A stretch of 64,000 bases of DNA from Siphlonurus alternatus (lineage: Eukaryota; Arthropoda; Insecta; Ephemeroptera; Siphlonuridae): positions 30,822,359 to 30,886,358 of the forward strand of contig OX463779.1 of the NCBI GenBank assembly GCA_949825025.1, given 5' to 3'. The position numbers were made by a program, and so were the translations under genes. Under the pieces are notes generated by a model, which saw only the letters and a list, made by a program, of their open reading frames with translations, did not search any database and was not told the DNA's origin. Shown here one piece after another: positions 12,627-64,000 of this stretch; the stretch's first letter is position 1; the number at the start of each line of letters is the position of its first letter.

Positions 12627-12639
12627 TATAAATTGACCA

Positions 12640-13970
12640 CACAAATATAATTAATATAAAATATATTATTGCATGGAGAAGTATCTCTGAGATCATTCTA
12701 TTAATTTCACTGTCAGTTTTACCGGTTTTACGAAAATTATAGTTTATAATATCAGTGAATTTTACTACATATACATGCAGTGCAAATTATCATTGGAGAA
12801 TAATATAATAATCGTTATACGTGTAATCGTATACTTATAATTAAATATTCGTTCTAGATTATAATAATATTTTATATTGTTAATTTTATAATAATTATGC
12901 TGCATGTGCCGCGGTCTGCATGCGCACGCGTATACATATATACAGTATATATTTTTTTTATCGATCCGGTTGAAATTATACGATTATAATTTCCTATTGT
13001 CTTCAGAAAATCTATGCTCTGATATTGGCATGTCTTAACTAAATTTGTAGCTAAAACTGCAATGCGTGTTATAAAGAGACTAATATAATAAACAGGTTCC
13101 ACGTCTGCCACACCACATGTTGCATTATAAAGTTGCAACACTATCAAATGTCTTCTTCTGCAGCCTGCTCATTATGTTGCAAGAGCGAGTGTTCATGCAT
13201 CACGTTGATGATTGAACTTTATTAAGTCACTTCTGAATAAACGTGACTCGTGATCGTATGGATGCAGCCACGGAAATGCAGTCGACGAGTTTCGTCAGGT
13301 TCGTTAACAGGGTTTATTTTTGAAAATTGTGAGGTGTCAAAATTTAAATATTTTAAAAAATATTGCGCAAGCGCCTCTACATAAGTTGAAATCTCATTAT
13401 GCCTAATAAAAAAAGAAAAAGATGGATCATCGACCTTATATATATAATAAGCTATCGCGGTTGTCGCGGCGGCACGTGATGTCTTTTTTGTGACGCACTC
13501 ATCGTGACTTTGGTCTCCGGAGTTTATTTTATCTTATAAATATTTATCGCAATTCTATGACAGCTAGATTAGATTGTTCACAGTTATTAATTGATTATCA
13601 TTTGTCCCATATGCTGATAAAAGAAGCTAATTTACATATTTTTTTCAAGTTATATGTATTTTATTTATTACCTCAATCGTCATTATGAATTTGACGAGAT
13701 GGGTTCTTTGATGAGGCACATATATGTACATAATATTTTTTTATTGATACAATTGAATTGTCCTTGTTATAAATTGATAAATTAGAGACATTACGAAATG
13801 ATATATAATTTAAATTAAAAAAGAAGATTGACATATAATAATATATACATTATAACATGTTTGTATATGAAGAGATCATATTGCGTCTAGACTTTTATAT
13901 CTTTATTTAAATAAAGAGGGGAAAAAAAGTGAAAGTAGAATAACCTTAATTTATCTAAACGTTTGACCTT
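12640..13970. other. Intergenic upstream of the riboflavin transporter
   Basis: Mostly AT-rich. A small GC-richer patch at about 13450-13520 contains an E-box (CACGTG) and could be part of the upstream regulatory DNA or a non-coding exon of the following gene. No protein-coding signal was recognised. Confidence 0.4.
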
Positions 13971-13976
13971 CCTCAG

Positions 13977-14199
13977 TTACGTAACATCGCGGTATACTAC
14001 TAACAGCTGTTTTTGTCTCGCCCCCTTTTGCTTGCATGTGATTATTGAGTCAATATTTGATGGGGGGGCTTGTCCGGGCCGATGTGTGGCGAACGGTCTC
14101 GTATCAGCGGTACGACCACGATCAGATTGATGAGACTTCCCTGCGTGCAGACACACAGACGAAGAGCTTCGTCCTTTGCTGACTGAGGACCATCGCGAC
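13977..14199 (+). promoter_or_regulatory. 5' leader/promoter candidate of the riboflavin transporter
   Basis: GC content rises abruptly here relative to the AT-rich spacer and leads directly to the ATG at 14200. No splice acceptor is needed before the start codon. No clear TATA box; the exact transcription start cannot be read off. Confidence 0.4.
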
Positions 14200-19380
<5,181 letters not shown>

Positions 19381-20075
19381 CAAACGTAGTGTACTTAAAC
19401 AGTATTGTAGCAGTTTTTAGTGGCCAAATGTTTCAGTGATTATAAATTATTGTAAAGACAATTCCATTACAAGTTTGAGTATTGTACATTTGTTGTCTTT
19501 GTAAAATTTTCTAGATGATGATAGGTAGCGTTAATGTACTTTAACAATACATTGATATTATAATGGCCAACTTTTGGTAAAAGGGTGGCAATTATATATA
19601 TGTACAATAACAATGGACCTAAATAACCAAGTCATCTTTCTATCATTGCCCTGCCACAGCTTTAATATATTTATTTTAAAACTGAAAATCATATTTTATA
19701 ATATAAACATTTTTTTTTTCAATTATTATTATTTTTTACCGGTTCAATTAATGTTTGCTTGTTTTTTACGTAAAAACGAGTAATATTTGACTGTAAAAAG
19801 CACTTGTTGATAAAATTGCCCGTCTAAACTTGTAGTAAAATTTCAACAAATACATGTGATGTGTTATTATAATAATTATATAGTAATTAAAATGCCTTAA
19901 ATGTATTTTATATTTTTAATTTTGTGTACAAACAAGCATATTTTTTATAGTAACAGAACCATGTTTTATAGAATGAAAGAGGAGTAATGTGTGTACATCT
20001 TGGTATTTTGTACTTTTGTAATAATCACATTTTGTTTGCCTGTGATTCAAAATTATAAAATCTTGAGATTCTTTA

Positions 20076-20081
20076 AATAAA
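20076..20081 (+). terminator. Riboflavin transporter polyadenylation signal candidate
   Basis: AATAAA about 700 bp after the stop codon at 19380, in TTTAAATAAACAT. It is the best canonical hexamer before the convergent P450 gene begins, which implies a 3' UTR of about 0.7 kb. Confidence 0.45.
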
Positions 20082-20311
20082 CATATTTTTTTACTCTATT
20101 TATATACTTTACATTATTTTTACACTAAATATTTTGTTACGTTCATTTTAGAATGATTATGGAATTAAATACAATCAGTAAATAAAGTCAAATTGAAAGG
20201 AGAATGTAATCTTCATCGAATTCTCACTCAACAATTCTCACTGCTTTTAAAACTTTAATTTCTCTTATTTCTTTCCCCATGTTTGTAATTTGGGTTCTTC
20301 TAGTGACTGTA

Positions 20312-20317
20312 TTTATT
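20312..20317 (-). terminator. P450 polyadenylation signal candidate
   Basis: AATAAA on the minus strand, about 225 bp past the P450 stop at 20541-20543. Together with the plus-strand signal at 20076 it leaves a compact convergent gap of roughly 230 bp. Confidence 0.45.
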
Positions 20318-20540
20318 TTGACTGATGAAATATTGACATATTATATGAATTGTTTGCAGACTCTTTTGAAAACAAATTTATCTTATCAGTGTTGCGAGGA
20401 GTTTGACATATATCTTCTATAAATTTAAACACTCTTTGGACTTTTGTCGTCATTCATAACACAAATATGAATAATTTGAGTGATTTTTATGCAAAGTCCA
20501 TCAATGACTAGTGTACAGTCTGCTTCTACAGTAGAGCATG

Positions 20541-30712
<10,172 letters not shown>

Positions 30713-30811
30713 TTGGAGGTAGCAGTCGCAAAATTTACTACACTGTGGTGGGAGGAAACAATTCATCCTAAATCTCTTGGTATTTCACATTGGACTTTGT
30801 ACCATCTGCCT

Positions 30812-30925
30812 TGATGATGGTTTTCTGTGGTTTCCCATCGTCACGCCCAGACAAGTGCCGGGGCAGTTCCTAACACAAGGTCACAGCCGCCTCCTTTCCT
30901 ATCTTAGTATCCCACTGTCCCACAA
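30812..30925 (+). mobile_element. Retroposon 3'-tail relic upstream of the P450
   Basis: TGGTTTTCTGTGGTTTCCCA is followed by GGGGCAGTTCCTAACACAAG and CCTCCTTTCCTATC. The second part recurs in both arms of the foldback element (near 26910 and 27920). I recall this tail as a common arthropod SINE/LINE end, from memory only and unchecked. Confidence 0.55.
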
Positions 30926-31130
30926 CCACTGTTGTTAATACTGTTGTTAAGTTTGAATGCTAGCTTACACTAATAGCAGAATATGCTGTAGTAAGCTAAC
31001 ATTGTAAAATAAATAAATAACTGTACTAACTGGTGAATGTGTGACGAATATGCTATACTTTTCAATATTTTTATGCTTGATGTACATAGCTTGTGCATGC
31101 AAAATTCTTTTTTAAAAATCTATCAATGCA

Positions 31131-31488
31131 TTAAGGGTAAGAATGTTACCAATGTTAAAAAAAGTCCCTCACACAAAAATTCTGAAAAAAATTTAAAATG
31201 TTCTCCTCTACACCCCCTATCAGTAGCTAAAATATCAGGCATACAAATACGATCTAGTTTTTGAGTTATGAATTTTTAAAGTTGACTAATTTAACATGGA
31301 AGTTTCATTTCTCCATGTTAAATTAGTCAACTTTAAAAATTCATAACCCAAAAACTAGATCGTATTTGTATACCTGATATTTTAGCTACTGATAGGGGGT
31401 GTAGAGGAGAACATTTTAAATTTTTTTCAGAATTTTTGTGTGAGGGATTTTTTTTAACATTGGTGGACTGGCGTTATCTTACCCTTAA
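31131..31488. mobile_element. TTAA-flanked palindromic MITE, family B copy 3
   Basis: TTAA at 31131-31134 and 31485-31488, termini GGGTAAGAATGTTACCAATG on the left and TATCTTACCC on the right. The interior is very close to copy 1. It lies in the inferred first intron of the P450 gene. Confidence 0.86.
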
Positions 31489-31993
31489 TAGTAATTACTA
31501 TAACTTTTAAACCAGAATCTGGATCTTTAAAAACACTATATAATACTACTTCTATTACAGGGTTAATGCAGTTACTGCAATTTAAGGCATGCATGGCTCT
31601 TGATTTCGTATAATGACTATAATTAAAATAATTAACAGACGTTAAAATATTCTCCAAAACAAGAGTTCTAATCGATGCAGTTTTCTTGGCAAGTGACGAG
31701 TATGTGACATGACAAGAAAATCTAATTATTTATAAATTTTTGTAACTATTAATACCTATACAAGTCTCAATTATGTCTTATTTATATTGCGAGTTATGAA
31801 AGAAGACAAAGAAGAACGCTAAGTTTATTTATGACAAATATAATATATATAAAACAAATTAGCGAATTCAAGAAAATGTATATTCCAGTGATACATTATT
31901 ATGACAGCATTAATTGCATCAAAATATTGATTTAAGTTATATTTAAAAGCTACATGTTAATAATATCAAAATTTAATTCCATCTTGAAAATAC

Positions 31994-32068
31994 CTCAGAG
32001 TTTGTTGAACACCGACGTCGATGGTCCAGCGGCAGCGTTCACGCCGAGACTAAGCGATATTTATGCAG
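31994..32068 (-). promoter_or_regulatory. Probable non-coding first exon and TATA-like promoter of the P450
   Basis: On the minus strand a TATA-like CATAAATATCG (about 32055-32067) precedes a GC-richer stretch that ends in a good donor, CTCTGAG|GTATTT, at 31994. Splicing from there to the acceptor at 30743-30744 would put ATG 30712 as the first start codon. This is inference from sequence signals only. Confidence 0.4.
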
Positions 32069-32109
32069 ATCTCGTGTCAGAGTTCGCATCACAGCACCCG
32101 TAGATCATG

Positions 32110-33700
32110 TTGCAATTTTTATCAGCAGCAAACGTTTTTCTAGAGCGATCGTCATGCGATTTCAACATTTGTTCATGATTATATATAATAATATCATGTA
32201 CGGCTATTATTCAAGTACGTGTGACATATTTCTGTAAAACTATTAGAAATTTGTATCTTTGAATATTCATTAATTGCTTAAAGTCAAGATGGTGTTATAA
32301 AAAACATAATTATTTTAAACCAACTTTTTAAAATGAGTATTGAAGTCTAATCGTAATTATAATTATATATTAACTTCAACTTATTATCTATTAACACCAA
32401 TTAAGGGTTTTCTATATTTTATTGTACACACTTATAATAAACTATAATTATATTGTTGCACTCCATGCACTTTTATATAATAATAATGTAACTTTTTTCC
32501 ATTGAATTTTTAAAATTTATATAATAGTTTTTTTATGAAACCCTTTTTGGACTGCAATACATAAATACCTGCAACAAAAGGATTTCTATTTTAAATTAAT
32601 AAAGAGTAATTTTACAAAATAAGTAAACTTTATTAGTTTTCATCTGTACATTAATAATTAAAAATTTACAAAACTTAAATAATTTTCTTCGTTAATTGTT
32701 TTACTCATTTGTATAGAATATGGGGGACAAGTAAAACTTATTTTCAATACAAGTTAATATTGTACGGCAATTTGCAAAAAAGTGCAACCAACCGAGCTCA
32801 TACATTTACATTATATAGCTGGGCGTTGCAGCTTACTTTATGCAAATGTACATATTCAACTGTAAGAACTAATTATCTATTATATACTAAGGCTGATAGG
32901 AATTACATTATTATTAAATTTAATAAGAACAATTTGAAAACTTGTCCTTTGATGATTCTCTTGAAGCTTTAATTATGTGATAGAATTTAGTTAATTACAT
33001 AATGTCTAGCGTGTGTTAATGCCCTATAAATTGACGTATATAATGCATAATTACTATGACACATCATTCATAATATTACTAAGTACAAAACTTATATAAT
33101 GTTGGTAATAATAGATATATTAATTGAAACCGTATTTATTTTATAATATTGGTAAAATATAAATGTTCCTCATAGCCAGTTAATTATAATCAGTTTCTGG
33201 TATATGATAATTAATCACAGGATAACAATAATTGTCACCCCAACAACAAAATATAATAGTTATGTACATACAATAAACACACTTTTATACAACTTGGAGA
33301 CTCGCTATTAAAGGGGAAAAATAATCATAATTAAATTTTTGAGCATTATTTTGGTTAAAAATTAAAACACAACCAAATAAACAAATAATAAGAACGTTAG
33401 AGAGACATCAGGATTCGATAGTTAAAGTTCCTTCTATTACTTCTCAACAGTGGGGGGTAATTGCTCAAATTGCGAGGTAGCACTCGTGTTGGTGCTCGTC
33501 ATCAGGGTGTGACGAAAGTGGAGGTTCACGAAGGTGATTGGATCAAATAAGAACATGACGAAATAGATTTTCTTCAAGTTGGTAAATAATGATATTTATT
33601 CATCAAATTTTTGTACCGTCTCAATGACTCAAAACGTCTCTACGTTTCAAAATGAAAATCTATAACGTTATAACAGATTCATTGTCATTGCATGTAATAT
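32110..33700. other. Intergenic between P450 and RhoGEF, no gene seen
   Basis: AT-rich with dense stops in all frames. No conserved protein segment, long palindrome or RNA gene was recognised. A GC-richer patch at about 33440-33540 has no coding signal I can support. Confidence 0.5.
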
Positions 33701-33710
33701 TTTAAAGTAT

Positions 33711-33716
33711 TTTATT
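33711..33716 (-). terminator. RhoGEF polyadenylation signal
   Basis: AATAAA on the minus strand, 90 bp after the RhoGEF stop codon (33806-33808). A second hexamer lies at 33595-33600. Confidence 0.6.
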
Positions 33717-33805
33717 GCATTAAAAAATGGCTGCAATATAAATGCACTGATATGACGAAATGATTTCGTTTGATCCAAGAGACCCCACGTTGTATCTCGT
33801 GGTGA

Positions 33806-63537
<29,732 letters not shown>

Positions 63538-63565
63538 GGGGTGGCAGGACTCGTACGCACAAATT

Positions 63566-64000
63566 CTGTAATCAAAATAAGGTCTTAATTAATGTATGTT
63601 GTATGCAACATTATATCCACATGAAGTGAATTGAATGATTTTTTTCCATCAATTTTTATCAACGATTTATTGAAAGGAATTGAATTTTTTTAATTTCCTA
63701 AGCGCATTATAAATCCATCGCATTAACCATTTGATAAAGCATGACAAAAATGTATGATATATTTATTAATACTTTCTCTCATACTCAACTTTACTACATG
63801 GCTTGCATAGTAATTAAGTATATAAAACCATACTGCATAATATAGTTTATAATTTTTACAATGTGTAGCCTTTTAGTTCAAAACACCATTCATATATATT
63901 GATTTTACTGCTCATTGTAATGTTAATACGATAAAAAAAGGTGTATTTCTTGCATAAAGTTATGAATATTGAATAGTCGGCTTTGTGTTCCTTTGTTCAG
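63566..64000. other. Sequence upstream of RhoGEF exon 1
   Basis: The minus strand has an acceptor (GATTACAG) at 63566-63567, so this is an intron rather than a promoter. The true first exon lies at or beyond the right edge of the window. Confidence 0.55.

Overview
This is a 64 kb piece of an AT-rich, intron-dense animal nuclear genome. It is probably from an arthropod. The reasons are a Smoothened tail block ([10 protein letters not shown] ... DPVG) that recalls the fly protein, a mitochondrial-clan P450 of the ecdysteroidogenic type, and retroposon tails that I recall from arthropod transcripts. The species cannot be fixed from the sequence alone. All exon structures below were built by hand from conserved protein segments, GT/AG sites and codon phase. 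For each gene model all internal junctions are phase-compatible.

Layout: (1) 158-4556, minus: smoothened, the Hedgehog signal transducer. Ten coding exons are seen; the C-terminal tail runs off the left edge. (2) 6095-8372, plus: INTS12, the PHD-finger subunit of the Integrator complex, six exons, divergent from smoothened. A retroposon with a 12-bp target duplication sits in its leader. (3) 14200-19380, plus: a riboflavin transporter of the SLC52/RFVT family, six exons. (4) 20541-30712, minus: a mitochondrial-clan cytochrome P450 of 517 residues, nine coding exons plus a probable non-coding first exon near 32 kb; it converges on the riboflavin transporter. (5) 33806-63537, minus: a roughly 1,662-residue Ephexin-family RhoGEF with C-terminal DH-PH-SH3, 19 exons, 30 kb long. 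The five genes have no obvious shared pathway and look like ordinary neighbours.

The striking part is the non-coding DNA. Introns and spacers hold many palindromic elements without visible coding capacity. Three are very large foldback structures inside introns: 3.65 kb in the P450 gene, and 3.7 kb and 4.7 kb in the RhoGEF gene. The last is a nest of satellite-like arms, hairpins and minisatellites. Smaller palindromic MITE families occur in several copies: one TTAA-flanked family has four copies, one family carrying CRE-like TGACGTCA sites has three. Microsatellites of (TTTA)n, (GA)n and (TA)n add to this. No RNA genes, CRISPR arrays or intact transposase/reverse transcriptase genes were found.
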